From Planctomycetota bacterium (GTDB taxonomy: Bacteria > Planctomycetota > UBA1135 > GCA-002686595): a DNA stretch of 64,000 bases. Shown here piece by piece: positions 32,742-41,780 of this stretch (its first letter is position 1; each line of letters opens with the position of its first letter). The position numbers were made by a program, and so were the translations under genes. The notes beneath the pieces are model-generated. The model was not told the origin of the DNA, did not search any database, and saw nothing but the letters and a program-made list of their open reading frames with translations. The stretch is from positions 124,001 through 188,000 of the forward strand of contig JAKLKU010000001.1 in assembly GCA_023150475.1 (NCBI GenBank), written 5' to 3'.

Positions 32742-34400
32742 TCAGTGCTCGAGCTCGCGTTCGTGGGCTTCGTCGAGGCTCACGAGGCCGACCACGAGCG
32801 AGAGCAGGGCGACGCCGATCGGATACCAGAGGCCCGCGTAGATGTCGCCCGTGAACACGACGATCGACGCGGCGATCAACGGCAGGAAGCCGCCGAACCA
32901 ACCGTTGCCGATGTGGTACGGCAACGACATCGACGTGTAGCGGATGCGCGTCGGGAAGAGCTCGACCAAGTACGCCGCGATCGGTCCGTAGACCATCGTC
33001 ACGTAGAGCACGAGCAGGGTGAGCAGACCGACGAGCTTCACGCGCTGGATGCGCTCCGGATCCGCCGCGCGCGTCTTGCCGTCGGGGAAGAGCACGGTGG
33101 TCGCGCCGTAGCCCGCGGCGTCGAGCGCCGTGTCGAACTGCGCCTTGTCGTAACCGATCGCGACTTCGCGACCGCCGATGTCGAGCACGAGCGGCCGATC
33201 GGGTTCGCCCGGCGCGAGAGTGAACGGCACGCTGCGAGCATTGAGATGCGCGCGCGCTCGTTCGAGCTCCGTCTGCGCGACCTTCGGCGGCAACACGATC
33301 TTCTTCGCGGCGTCCGCGACGGCGGCGAGCACCAGCTCGACGTCGTTCGACCGTTCGCCGGTGTGCAGCGTCACCGGCGCGCGCGCCATCGTCTCGGCGA
33401 GCGCCGGATTCGCCGCCGCGGTCAGCGCGCGGAAGATCGGGAAGTACGTCAGCGACGCGAGCAGGAAGCCCGTCAGGATCAGCTTCTTGCGGCCGATCCG
33501 ATCGCTCAGCCAGCCGCACAGGACGAAGAACGGCGTGCCGAGCAACAAGGCGATCGCGATCAGCCAGTACGCGTCCGTGTAGTGCAGCTTGAGCGTCGTC
33601 GTGAGGAAGTAGAGCGCGTAGAACTGCCCGGCGTACCACACGACGCCCTGGCCCGCGGTCGCACCGAGCAGGACGCGCAGGACGACGCGCAGGTTCTCCC
33701 ATCGACCGAAGCTGTCGCGGATCGGCGTGCGCGACGCCTTGCCCTGCGCCTTCATCTCGACGAACACGGGCGACTCGGAGAGCTTCAACCGGATGTAGAC
33801 CGAGAGCGCGAGCAGCACGATCGAGAGCAGGAAGGGCACGCGCCAACCCCAGCTCTCGAAATCCGCCGGTGCGAGCAAGCCGCGCACGCAACCGATCACG
33901 ACCAGCGCGAGCAGGAGCCCGATCGTCGCCGTGGTCTGGATCCAGCTCGTGTAGAGCCCGCGTTTGCCGCGCGGCGCGTGCTCCGCGACGTAGGTCGCCG
34001 CGCCGCCGTACTCGCCGCCGAGCGCGAGACCTTGCAGCAGTCGCAAGAGCACCAGGATCGCCGGCGCCCAACCGCCGATCGACTCGTACGTCGGCAAGAG
34101 GCCCACGAGCGCAGTCGACACCCCCATCACGACGATGGTGATCAGGAACGTGTGCTTGCGGCCGACGAGATCGCCGATCCGCCCGAACACGATCGCGCCG
34201 AACGGCCGCACCGAGAAGCCGACGCCGAAGAGCCCGAGGCTCTGCAGGAACGCGAGCGTCTCGTCGCCGGGCGGGAAGAAGAGCTTCCCGAACACCGCCG
34301 CGAGGATCCCGTAGATGTAGAAGTCGTACCACTCGAAGACGGTGCCGAGCGACGACGCCGTGACGACGCGAGTGATCGACTGCGAGCCTTTCGTTCCCAT
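32742..34400 (-). CDS. MHS-family major facilitator transporter
   Basis: A 552-residue inner-membrane symporter with 12 predicted helices. The N-terminal FEWYDFYIYG and the loop-2/3 signature GRIGDLVGRKHTF, and later GWLSDRIGRKKLI, mark the metabolite:H+ symporter group, which usually moves small carboxylates or osmolytes. An insertion of ~120 soluble residues lies in the second half (roughly 350-470), which makes it longer than typical members (~430). The substrate cannot be told. It is transcribed away from the beta-helix gene and is not in an operon. Confidence 0.88.
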   Translation of the reverse strand: MGTKGSQSITRVVTASSLGTVFEWYDFYIYGILAAVFGKLFFPPGDETLAFLQSLGLFGVGFSVRPFGAIVFGRIGDLVGRKHTFLITIVVMGVSTALVGLLPTYESIGGWAPAILVLLRLLQGLALGGEYGGAATYVAEHAPRGKRGLYTSWIQTTATIGLLLALVVIGCVRGLLAPADFESWGWRVPFLLSIVLLALSVYIRLKLSESPVFVEMKAQGKASRTPIRDSFGRWENLRVVLRVLLGATAGQGVVWYAGQFYALYFLTTTLKLHYTDAYWLIAIALLLGTPFFVLCGWLSDRIGRKKLILTGFLLASLTYFPIFRALTAAANPALAETMARAPVTLHTGERSNDVELVLAAVADAAKKIVLPPKVAQTELERARAHLNARSVPFTLAPGEPDRPLVLDIGGREVAIGYDKAQFDTALDAAGYGATTVLFPDGKTRAADPERIQRVKLVGLLTLLVLYVTMVYGPIAAYLVELFPTRIRYTSMSLPYHIGNGWFGGFLPLIAASIVVFTGDIYAGLWYPIGVALLSLVVGLVSLDEAHERELEH

Positions 34401-34658
34401 GCGCGGCCGCGGATCCTAGCGCGGTGCGCGCGGCGCGGCTTTCCGAGCGGGCGATCCCGAGCTCACCGAGTCCGCCTACGCCGTGGCGACGAACAAGAGC
34501 TCGGTTGAACGCGCTTCCGCCGGAGCTAGCGATCTCGTTCGCAGTCGGGACCGCGATCGGCATCGGACTCGCCGCGCGCGAGCGCGCCGTCGCGTCCGGC
34601 CGGCCGTCCTGGATCCGACGCCGGCTCGAGCGCCTGTCCACCAGGCAAGGAGGCCAAC

Positions 34659-35882
34659 ATGTCCCGCTCGATCCGTTTCGCGCTGCTCGCGCCCTGCGTG
34701 CTCGCGACCACACTCGCGAGCCCCGCGCTCGCCCACACTTGGATCGTCGACGCGTCGGGCGGCGGCGATTTCCTAGACCTCCCGCCCGCGATCGCAGCCG
34801 CGACGAGCGGCGACGTGTTGCTCGTGATGCCGGGCCGCTACTCGGGCTTCACGCTCGACGAGCAGCTCGTGATCCTCGGTCAGGGGCCCACGGTCGCAGT
34901 CACGGGGCCCGTTCTCGTCGACTCGGTGCCCCCCGGCGCTCTCGCGGTGTTGGCCGAGCTCTCCTTGACCCAGTCGTGCACGTTGAACGCTTGCTCTGGG
35001 CCGGTCGTGCTCGACTCGCTGTCGATCGCCGAGTCGCTCGGCGTCACGGATTGCACCGACGTGCGCGTGACGCGGTGTGCGCTCGACGGGCGCCCGGGCT
35101 CGGGCGGCGCCGGCGGCTTCGAAGCCGTTCGAGTTTCGAACTCGCGGATCGAGTTCGGCGAATGCGCGCTGAACGGCGGCATCGGCGCGGACGGCCTGAG
35201 CACCGCTCCGGGCGGCGACGGCGGACCGGCGCTGCTCCTCTGGGACACCACGGCGTCGGCGCACGTCTATCGCTCGCACTTGACCGGCGGTGACGGTGGA
35301 GACTCGTCGCCGTTCTTCCCCGGCTGGGGCGGCAACGGAGGCGACGGCGTGCTGAACGACTGCGGTTCGATCCCTCCGTGCGGTTTCGTGTTGCTCGCGG
35401 GATCGCTCGAGCACGTGATCACCGGTGGTGTCGGCGGCAGCGCGTACGACCCGGGTTCCAATGGCGCCGGCGTGCGTTCGAACGGCGAGCTGCGCCACTC
35501 GGGCGTGACGATCTCGTCGATCGTCAGCACGGGCCAAGTGACGAACCCGACGCCGCCGGATCCGACGCTGCACGTGCTCGCACCGGCCGTCGCGGGTCAA
35601 GTGACGACGTTCCGCGTGCATGCGGAACCCGGCGCGCAAGTCGAGCTCCTCCTCGGGCGCAAGCCGACGATCGTCGACGTGCCTGGGCTCGTCGAGGACC
35701 TCTTGGTGGTCAAGAACCGGACGTTCCAACTCGGCGTCGTCGGACCGAGCGGCGTGGTCGGCTTCAACTTCCCGGTGCCCGCCGGGTTCGCGAAGGGCTT
35801 CACGTTCTTCGCGCAGGCGAAGGTCACGTTCCCGTCCGGCGAGCCGCGCTACTCGAACTCCGTGCCGCTCGTCGTGCGCTGA
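34659..35882 (+). CDS. Secreted right-handed beta-helix protein
   Basis: A 407-residue protein with a clear Sec signal peptide (SIRFALLAPCVLATTLASPALA, cut near residue 25). The start HTWIVDASGGGDFLDLPPAIAAA is the usual opening of polysaccharide-associated beta-helix proteins, and the middle is Gly-rich with short beta strands. A separate C-terminal beta domain (~300-407) closes the protein. No pectate-lyase catalytic residues are evident. A perfect Shine-Dalgarno (AAGGAGG, 34647-34653) precedes the ATG. A surface or matrix role is plausible. Confidence 0.75.
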   Translation: MSRSIRFALLAPCVLATTLASPALAHTWIVDASGGGDFLDLPPAIAAATSGDVLLVMPGRYSGFTLDEQLVILGQGPTVAVTGPVLVDSVPPGALAVLAELSLTQSCTLNACSGPVVLDSLSIAESLGVTDCTDVRVTRCALDGRPGSGGAGGFEAVRVSNSRIEFGECALNGGIGADGLSTAPGGDGGPALLLWDTTASAHVYRSHLTGGDGGDSSPFFPGWGGNGGDGVLNDCGSIPPCGFVLLAGSLEHVITGGVGGSAYDPGSNGAGVRSNGELRHSGVTISSIVSTGQVTNPTPPDPTLHVLAPAVAGQVTTFRVHAEPGAQVELLLGRKPTIVDVPGLVEDLLVVKNRTFQLGVVGPSGVVGFNFPVPAGFAKGFTFFAQAKVTFPSGEPRYSNSVPLVVR

Positions 35883-35922
35883 CGCCGCCGCGACGGACGA
35901 GGACGCGGCACCCTTCGCGGGT

Positions 35923-35946
35923 GCATCCGGTGGCGCATTCGGTGGC
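35923..35946. repeat. 12-bp direct repeat, 2 copies
   Basis: GCATCCGGTGGC is followed at once by GCATTCGGTGGC. The pair sits 40 bases after the stop of the beta-helix gene, in the junction with convergent pepA. Confidence 0.6.
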
Positions 35947-35999
35947 GCTGCACGCGCGCCGTTCACGGCGAGCCGCGTGCAGCGCGCAAGCGGCCCTCG

Positions 36000-37469
36000 T
36001 CAGCGCCGGCCTTCGAGCCAAGCGAGCAAGAGGCGCGTGCCGACGCCGCTGCCTTGTGCGCCGCCGACCCAGTCGCGGTTCAAGCCGCCCCACGCCGTGC
36101 CTGCGATGTCGAGGTGACACCACTCGGTCGAGCCGACGAAGTGCGCGAGGAACGCCGCGCCCGCGGACGCGCCGTTGCCGGCGTCGGCGGAGTTGATGTT
36201 CTTCAAGTCCGCGACTTCGCCCTTCATCTGGTCCTTGTGCAGGTCGAGCAGCGGCAACGGCCACACGCGCTCGCCCGAACGTTCGCCTGCGGCGGTCAAC
36301 TGCTCGCGCAGGCGCTCGGTCGACGCGAACATGCCGGTGAGCTCGTGACCGAGCGCGATCACCACCGCGCCGGTCAACGTCGCGAGGTCGATGATCGTGT
36401 CCGGATCGACGGTCTTCTTCACGTACGCGAGCGCGTCGCACAACGCGAGTCGGCCTTCGGCGTCGGTGTTGAGCACCTCGATCGTCGCGCCGTTGAACGC
36501 CGTGACGAGATCGCCGGGCTTGATCGCCTTGCCGCCGGGCATGTTCTCGGTCGCGGGCACGATGCCGTGGATCTCGAACGGCAATTCGAGCTCCGCGAGC
36601 GCGTGGAAGACGCCGAGCACCGCTGCGCCGCCGGACATGTCGTACTTCATGTCCCACATCCGCGCGGCCGGCTTGATCGAGATGCCGCCGGTGTCGAACG
36701 TCAATCCCTTGCCGACGAGCGCGATGCACGCCTTGGCGCGGCCGCGCGGCTTGTACGTCAAGTGGATCAACGCCGGCGGTTCCGCGGAGCCTTGCGCGAC
36801 GCCGAGCAACGCGCCCATGCCGAGCTTCTTCAGCTCGTTTTGCCCGAGCACCTTCGCGCGCAGCCGCTGGCTGCGTTGGGCGAGCTTCTTCGCTTCCGCC
36901 GCGAACTCGCGCGGCCGGAACTTGTTCGCCGGCGCGTTCTGCAGGTCGCGCGCGTACGCGTTGGCTTCGGCGCCGATGCGGCCGCGTTCGAGGCCCGACC
37001 GCAGTTCGCGCGAGCCGGAGAACACCGAGAGCTTCGCGAGCTTCGCCGTCTTGGGCTTCGACTTGAACGCTTGGTAGCGATAGAGCCCGAGCAGCGCGCC
37101 CTCCGCGAGCGCGACGCCGGTCTCGAACGGACCGCCCGCGGCCTTCTCGAGCGCTTTCTGCGGCGTGCAGACGGCGCTCGTCGCGCCGCTCGCGTCCGCG
37201 CGCTGCACGGCGAGTGCGGCGGCGCGGCGCACCCGCTCGGCGTCGCAGTCGGCGGCTTTGCCGAGCCCGACGAGCACGAGCCGGTCGACCGGGCCCGAGT
37301 CCGCTTCGACGACGCGCGTCTCGCGGAACTCGCCCTTGAAGCCGCGCAACGCGTGCTTCGCGAGCACGACGCCGCTCGGTGCTTCGGGCGTCTCCCCTTC
37401 GAATGCGAAGAGGAGCCACGCGTCCGCGCGCTCGGGTTTCGACGGTCGGTCCTTGATGACGAGTTTCAT
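36000..37469 (-). CDS. pepA: Leucyl aminopeptidase (M17)
   Basis: A 489-residue cytosolic exopeptidase with two catalytic metals. The C-terminal domain has the KGLTFDTGG lysine/metal site, the hallmark NTDAEGRL, and the DLATLTGAVVIALG region. The N-terminal domain is the usual variable one. M17 enzymes form hexamers and recycle peptides; in some bacteria they also bind DNA. The ATG at 37469 lies 13 bases after the stop of the ETF-quinone oxidoreductase gene, so the two are probably cotranscribed. Confidence 0.95.
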   Translation of the reverse strand: MKLVIKDRPSKPERADAWLLFAFEGETPEAPSGVVLAKHALRGFKGEFRETRVVEADSGPVDRLVLVGLGKAADCDAERVRRAAALAVQRADASGATSAVCTPQKALEKAAGGPFETGVALAEGALLGLYRYQAFKSKPKTAKLAKLSVFSGSRELRSGLERGRIGAEANAYARDLQNAPANKFRPREFAAEAKKLAQRSQRLRAKVLGQNELKKLGMGALLGVAQGSAEPPALIHLTYKPRGRAKACIALVGKGLTFDTGGISIKPAARMWDMKYDMSGGAAVLGVFHALAELELPFEIHGIVPATENMPGGKAIKPGDLVTAFNGATIEVLNTDAEGRLALCDALAYVKKTVDPDTIIDLATLTGAVVIALGHELTGMFASTERLREQLTAAGERSGERVWPLPLLDLHKDQMKGEVADLKNINSADAGNGASAGAAFLAHFVGSTEWCHLDIAGTAWGGLNRDWVGGAQGSGVGTRLLLAWLEGRR

Positions 37470-37482
37470 GCGCTCGCTTTCC

Positions 37483-39171
37483 TCACATGTCGATGTACTT
37501 CGGGCCGCCGCCGCCTTCCGGCACGACCCACTGGATCACTTGATACGGGTCGGCGATGTCGCACGTCTTGCAGTGCACGCAGTTCGACGCGTTGATGCGC
37601 ACGCCGGTCGGTCGGCCTTCGGTCGGCCACTCGTAGACGGCGGCCGGACAGAAGTGCTGGCACGGGTTGCCGTACTCCTCCGTGCAGCGCGTCACGCAGA
37701 CCGTCGGATCGGTGACGATCAGGTGCGACGGCTGATCTTCCTCGTGGACCGAGCCCGACCAATAGACGTCGGTGAGCTTGTCCATCGAGGCCCGGTCGTC
37801 GAACTGCGGCTTCGTGAGCTTCGACTCCGCGACCTTGCGCGTCGTCTGCGCGTCGAGCACGCCCTTGCGGCGCGCGACGAGCCCGCGACCGCCGGTCAGC
37901 ATCTGCACGCCGACGTCGAGCGCGCCTTTCACGAGCCCGCCGTGGAACGCTTGGTGGAAGTTGCGCACGCGCCAGAGTTCCGCCTTCGCCCACGAGCCTT
38001 CGAAGAGCGCCGTGTAGCGCGAAAGCGCGTGCGCCGACGTATCGTTCTTCGCGAGCGCTTCGGCGATGGCTTCCGCCGCGAGCAGCCCCGACTTGAGCGC
38101 GAGGTGCACGCCCTTGAGCCGCGCGCTGTTCAGGAAGCCCGCGCTGTCGCCGACGATGCAGAAGCCGTCGCCTTGGAGCTTCGGCATCGCGAAGTAACCG
38201 CCGTACGGGATCGTCTTCGCGCCGTAGCGCAGCACTTTGCCGCCTTCGAGGTGCTGCGCGACGCCGGGATGCTGCTTCCACTGCACGAACAACGCGTGCG
38301 GGTCGAGCTTGGCGTCGGGATGGTCGAGGCCGACGACGAAACCGATCGAAAGCCGATTCTCGGAGAGCCCGTAGATCCAACCGCCGCCGTAACCCTCGAG
38401 GCCGAGCGGCATGCCCGCCGTGTGGATCACGTGGCCCTTCAAGGCGGCCGCGCGCTCCTCGGGAAGCTCCCAGATCTCCTTCACGCCGGTGCCGTAACTC
38501 TGCGGGTTCTCGGCGCTGCCGAGTCCCAGCCGTTCGATCAGGCCCTTCGCGAGCGAACCGCGCGTGCCTTCCGCGAACACCGTCACGGCGGCCTTGACGT
38601 TCATGCCCGGCTGGAACGTCGCCTTCTTCTCGCCGGACTTCGAGATGCCGGCGTCGCGCGTCTGCACGCCGATCACGCGGTTCTCGTCGTACAGCACTTC
38701 GGCCGCCGCGAAACCCGGATAGACCTCGATGCCGAGCTTCTCCGCTTCGTCCTTCAACCAGCGGACGACGCGGTAGAGCGAGATGATGTAGTTGCCGTGG
38801 TTGTGCAACGTCGGCGGGACGAGGAAGCCCTTCAAGCGCGACCACCGTCCGCCGCCGAGCAGCACGTCCAAGCAGTCGTCGACGACCGGGCTCTCGATCG
38901 GACAACCGCGCTCCTTCCAGTCGGGGAAGAGCTCCTGCATGCCGCGCGGATCCATCACGGCGCCGGAGAGGATGTGGTAGCCGACCTCTTCGGCCTTCTC
39001 GAGCACCAGGATCGTCTTCTCGAGCTTCGCTGCGTCGCAGCGGCGCTTCAGATCGATCGCGCACGCGAGCCCGGCCGGCCCCGCGCCGACGATCAGCACG
39101 TCGACTTCGAGTTCCTCGCGTTCGACGCCACGGGCTTGCCAGGACCACTGCTTCGCATCGCTCGTCGTCAT
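37483..39171 (-). CDS. Electron-transfer flavoprotein:ubiquinone oxidoreductase
   Basis: A 562-residue membrane-associated flavoprotein that passes electrons from ETF to quinone. It starts with a Rossmann FAD site (VLIVGAGPAGLACAID, ~25-40), has central FAD and quinone regions (GGGWIYGL, FCIVGDSAGFLN), and ends with a 4Fe-4S cluster domain (CPAAVYEW, INASNCVHCKTCDI) and the typical tail VPEGGGGPKYIDM. It implies beta-oxidation or amino acid oxidation feeding the respiratory chain. The ETF subunits are not in this window. Confidence 0.95.
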   Translation of the reverse strand: MTTSDAKQWSWQARGVEREELEVDVLIVGAGPAGLACAIDLKRRCDAAKLEKTILVLEKAEEVGYHILSGAVMDPRGMQELFPDWKERGCPIESPVVDDCLDVLLGGGRWSRLKGFLVPPTLHNHGNYIISLYRVVRWLKDEAEKLGIEVYPGFAAAEVLYDENRVIGVQTRDAGISKSGEKKATFQPGMNVKAAVTVFAEGTRGSLAKGLIERLGLGSAENPQSYGTGVKEIWELPEERAAALKGHVIHTAGMPLGLEGYGGGWIYGLSENRLSIGFVVGLDHPDAKLDPHALFVQWKQHPGVAQHLEGGKVLRYGAKTIPYGGYFAMPKLQGDGFCIVGDSAGFLNSARLKGVHLALKSGLLAAEAIAEALAKNDTSAHALSRYTALFEGSWAKAELWRVRNFHQAFHGGLVKGALDVGVQMLTGGRGLVARRKGVLDAQTTRKVAESKLTKPQFDDRASMDKLTDVYWSGSVHEEDQPSHLIVTDPTVCVTRCTEEYGNPCQHFCPAAVYEWPTEGRPTGVRINASNCVHCKTCDIADPYQVIQWVVPEGGGGPKYIDM

Positions 39172-39267
39172 GGGAGGCCGCGCATGGTAGCCAGGGGCTC
39201 GTGGACCCTCAAACGCGGCGGCCCAGCGACGCGGACCGACGCTCCGCTCGCGTTACGATGGTCTGCG

Positions 39268-40737
39268 ATGCGCTCCCTCGTGTGCTCCGCGTCCCGCGTC
39301 TGCCTTGCCGGGCGCGCCTGCCTCGCCTGCCTCGCCTGCCTCGCCTGCATCGTCTGGCTCGCCGTCTGCGCGTTGGTCGTCGCCGGCTGCAGTCGACGCG
39401 AGCGCAAGCCCAACGTCGTCCTGGTGACGCTCGACACGACACGCGCCGACCGGTTGTCGTGCTACGGACATCGGCGCAAGACGTCGCCGCGGCTCGACGG
39501 GCTCGCCGCGGAATCCTTGCGCTTCACGCGGGCCTATGCGGTGACCAGTTGGACGCTGCCGTCGCACGCGTCGATCTTCACGGGCAAGTTCCCGTCGAGC
39601 CACGGCGCGCAGTACGACGAAAACGGCGCGCTCAAGCTGAGCCAAGCACTCGCCGGCGCGCGCAAGCAGTCGATGGACGGCTACCGCGTGCGGACGTTGT
39701 CGCCCGAGGAGCGCACGCTCGCCGGGTTGCTCTCGGCGAACGGTTGGAAGACCTGCGGTGTCGCCGGCGGACCGTGGACGAAGAAGCTCTTCGGGCTCGA
39801 CCTCGGCTTCGACGTCTACGACGACGAGAACCTGACGTCGATCAACGGTCGGCCCGGCGACGACGTCACGCGCGCCGGGCTCGAGTTCGTGCGCGCGCAC
39901 CGCGACCAACCGTTCTTCGTCTTCTTGAACTACTTCGACGCGCACGAGCCCAACCGGCCGAGCGACGCGGACGTGCAAGCGGTGCTCGCGCCCGGCGAAT
40001 CGATCGCCGAACTCGATCCGGCCGAACGGCTGCGCGTGCAGTACGAAGCCGAGATCTTCGCCGCCGATCGCGCGCTCGGCGTCTTCCTCGACGGTCTGCG
40101 CGAGCTCGGGCTCTACGACGACACGTGGATCGTCGTCGTCGGCGACCACGGGCAACTGCTCGGCGAGAGCTTCCTCGGCGGCGAGCCGCTCGGCGGACAC
40201 GGCTACACGCTGTCGCAAGGCGAGCTGCTCGTCCCGCTCGTGATCAAGGCTCCGGGCTCGAAGTGGAAAGGCGTCGCCGACACGCCGGTGCAGCAAGTCG
40301 ACGTCCTGCCGCTGCTCTGCGCCGAGCTCGACCTGCCGCTGCCTGCGGGCGTGCAAGGCGAAGTGCCGGTCGTCGACGGCGTGCCGCGTGCGGTGTCGCA
40401 TCCGATCGTCGCGGAGCTCTACCCGCTCGAGAAGACCGTCGGAGAAGCAGGCGCCGACGATTGGCGATTGCACGGCGATTGGCGCGTGATCGTCGAAGGC
40501 CCGCTCAAGTACTCCTGGCACGGCAAGGGCCGGCATGCGCTCGTCGATCTCGAGCGCGATCCCGGCGAGCTCGTCAACGTGATCGACGCGCGGCGTGCCG
40601 AGGCGCAAGCGCTCGAAGTGAAGCTGACGCGGTTCCTCGACGCGTTGCCGCCGCCGCTCGACCAAGGCGCGGCGGGCGAGATCGACGCGAAGACGGCGGA
40701 AGAGCTGAAACAGCTCGGGTACCTCGGCGATCACTGA
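39268..40737 (+). CDS. Sulfatase-like lipoprotein with Thr at the nucleophile position
   Basis: A 489-residue member of the alkaline phosphatase/sulfatase superfamily. A hydrophobic leader ends in a lipobox (VVAG-C41). Metal ligands are visible in NVVLVTLDTTRADR and VVGDHGQLLGE. The position of the formylglycine precursor (C-x-P-S-R) reads T96-L-P-S-H, so no formylglycine can form. A Thr nucleophile is used by related phosphoethanolamine and glycerol-phosphate transferases, so the enzyme may be a phosphohydrolase or phosphotransferase rather than a sulfatase. The ATG at 39268 is chosen from the leader; the longer frame upstream overlaps two minus-strand genes. Confidence 0.85.
   Translation: MRSLVCSASRVCLAGRACLACLACLACIVWLAVCALVVAGCSRRERKPNVVLVTLDTTRADRLSCYGHRRKTSPRLDGLAAESLRFTRAYAVTSWTLPSHASIFTGKFPSSHGAQYDENGALKLSQALAGARKQSMDGYRVRTLSPEERTLAGLLSANGWKTCGVAGGPWTKKLFGLDLGFDVYDDENLTSINGRPGDDVTRAGLEFVRAHRDQPFFVFLNYFDAHEPNRPSDADVQAVLAPGESIAELDPAERLRVQYEAEIFAADRALGVFLDGLRELGLYDDTWIVVVGDHGQLLGESFLGGEPLGGHGYTLSQGELLVPLVIKAPGSKWKGVADTPVQQVDVLPLLCAELDLPLPAGVQGEVPVVDGVPRAVSHPIVAELYPLEKTVGEAGADDWRLHGDWRVIVEGPLKYSWHGKGRHALVDLERDPGELVNVIDARRAEAQALEVKLTRFLDALPPPLDQGAAGEIDAKTAEELKQLGYLGDH
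39316..39351. repeat. 9-bp in-frame repeat in the signal peptide
   Basis: GCCTGCCTC is repeated four times (last copy GCCTGCATC), coding a run of Cys-Leu-Ala triplets in the hydrophobic core of the lipoprotein leader. Copy-number change would lengthen or shorten the leader by three residues without shifting the frame. Confidence 0.85.
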
Positions 40738-40840
40738 GTGCCGCCGCGGACGAGCTGCGCGCTCGACTCGCTTGCTCGCGTCGCCCCGGCTCCTTGCCAC
40801 AGCGAATCGGCCCGGCACTTCGTTCGAGCATCCGCGCTCT

Positions 40841-40945
40841 GGGCATACGCGATCCGGGCATCCGCGATCCGGGCATCCGCGATCCGGGCATCCGCGATCC
40901 GGGCATCCGCGATCCGGGCATCCGGGATCTGGGCATCCGGGATCT
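40841..40945. repeat. 15-bp tandem repeat, 7 copies
   Basis: The unit GGGCATCCGCGATCC is repeated seven times. Copies 2-5 are identical, the first has one change, and the last two share the variant GGGCATCCGGGATCT. It fills most of the 226 bases between the convergent sulfatase-like and MoaD-MoaE genes. The frames are open because the unit length is a multiple of three, not because it is a gene. Confidence 0.95.
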
Positions 40946-40963
40946 GGGCGCGACGCTCGCGCG

Positions 40964-41668
40964 TCAACTGCGGTCGCCGATCCAGTGCTCGCCGTCCGCG
41001 TAGCGTTCCTTCTTCCAGACCGGCAGCGAGCGTTTGAGCTCCTCGATCAGGAAGCGGCACGCGTCGAAAGCCGCCGCACGGTGCGGACTCGCGACCGCGA
41101 TCACCACCGACGGCTCACCGAGCGGCACCCGGCCGGTGCGGTGCACGCAGAGCATGCGCAGCGCCTTCGCTCGATCGCTCGTGCTGCCGTGCTCGGCGAC
41201 GCAGCGCGCGAAGATGCGCCCCATCTCGGGGCCGGCCATCGCCGCGAACGCTTCGTACTCGAGCTCGAGCACGTCCTTGTCGCGGTTCTTCTCGCGCGTC
41301 GAGCCGACGAACACGACCGCGGCGCCGCAGGAGTCGTGCGACACGCGGCGGCGGCAGAGTTCGACGTCGATCGGCTCACTCGAGAGCTCGAAGAGGCCGC
41401 GCTCGAGGTCCACGTCGCGCTCCGGCGCGCCGCCGGACACCGGCGGCAAGAGCGCGAGTTCGTCGCCGTCGGCGAGGCTCGCGTCGTCCTTGACGTACGC
41501 TTCCGCGAGCGCGCCGCGGATGCCGTCGAGGCTCTTGAGCTCGGGGTGCCGCGCGAGCACCGCGCGCTTCGCCGCGGCGACGTCGGCGCCCGCCGCGAGC
41601 TCGAACGTCTCGCTCGACGCACCGATCCGCTCGCGCAACGACGCGAAGTAGAGCACCTCGATCTTCAC
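40964..41668 (-). CDS. Molybdopterin synthase, MoaD-MoaE fusion
   Basis: A 234-residue protein combining both subunits of the enzyme that inserts the dithiolene sulfurs into molybdopterin. Residues 1-80 are a ubiquitin-like MoaD ending in LLPPVSGG; residues ~85-234 are MoaE with HRTGRVPLGE, SPHRAAAFDACRFLIEELK and the active-site lysines in PVWKKE. The MoaD di-glycine, which must be a free C-terminus to carry sulfur, is internal here, so cleavage after Gly80 is expected, as reported for M. tuberculosis MoaX. The GTG at 41668 is the likely start. It implies a molybdoenzyme somewhere in the genome. Confidence 0.93.
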   Translation of the reverse strand: MKIEVLYFASLRERIGASSETFELAAGADVAAAKRAVLARHPELKSLDGIRGALAEAYVKDDASLADGDELALLPPVSGGAPERDVDLERGLFELSSEPIDVELCRRRVSHDSCGAAVVFVGSTREKNRDKDVLELEYEAFAAMAGPEMGRIFARCVAEHGSTSDRAKALRMLCVHRTGRVPLGEPSVVIAVASPHRAAAFDACRFLIEELKRSLPVWKKERYADGEHWIGDRS

Positions 41669-41780
41669 GCCGAGAGGATAGCTCGGTGACCCGCCGCCGT
41701 CCGAGTCCACGCAGCGGAACCGGTGCCGCGAAACCCGTGGCGCCGAAGCGGCACGGCGTTCACGTCACGCGTGCGCGGAG

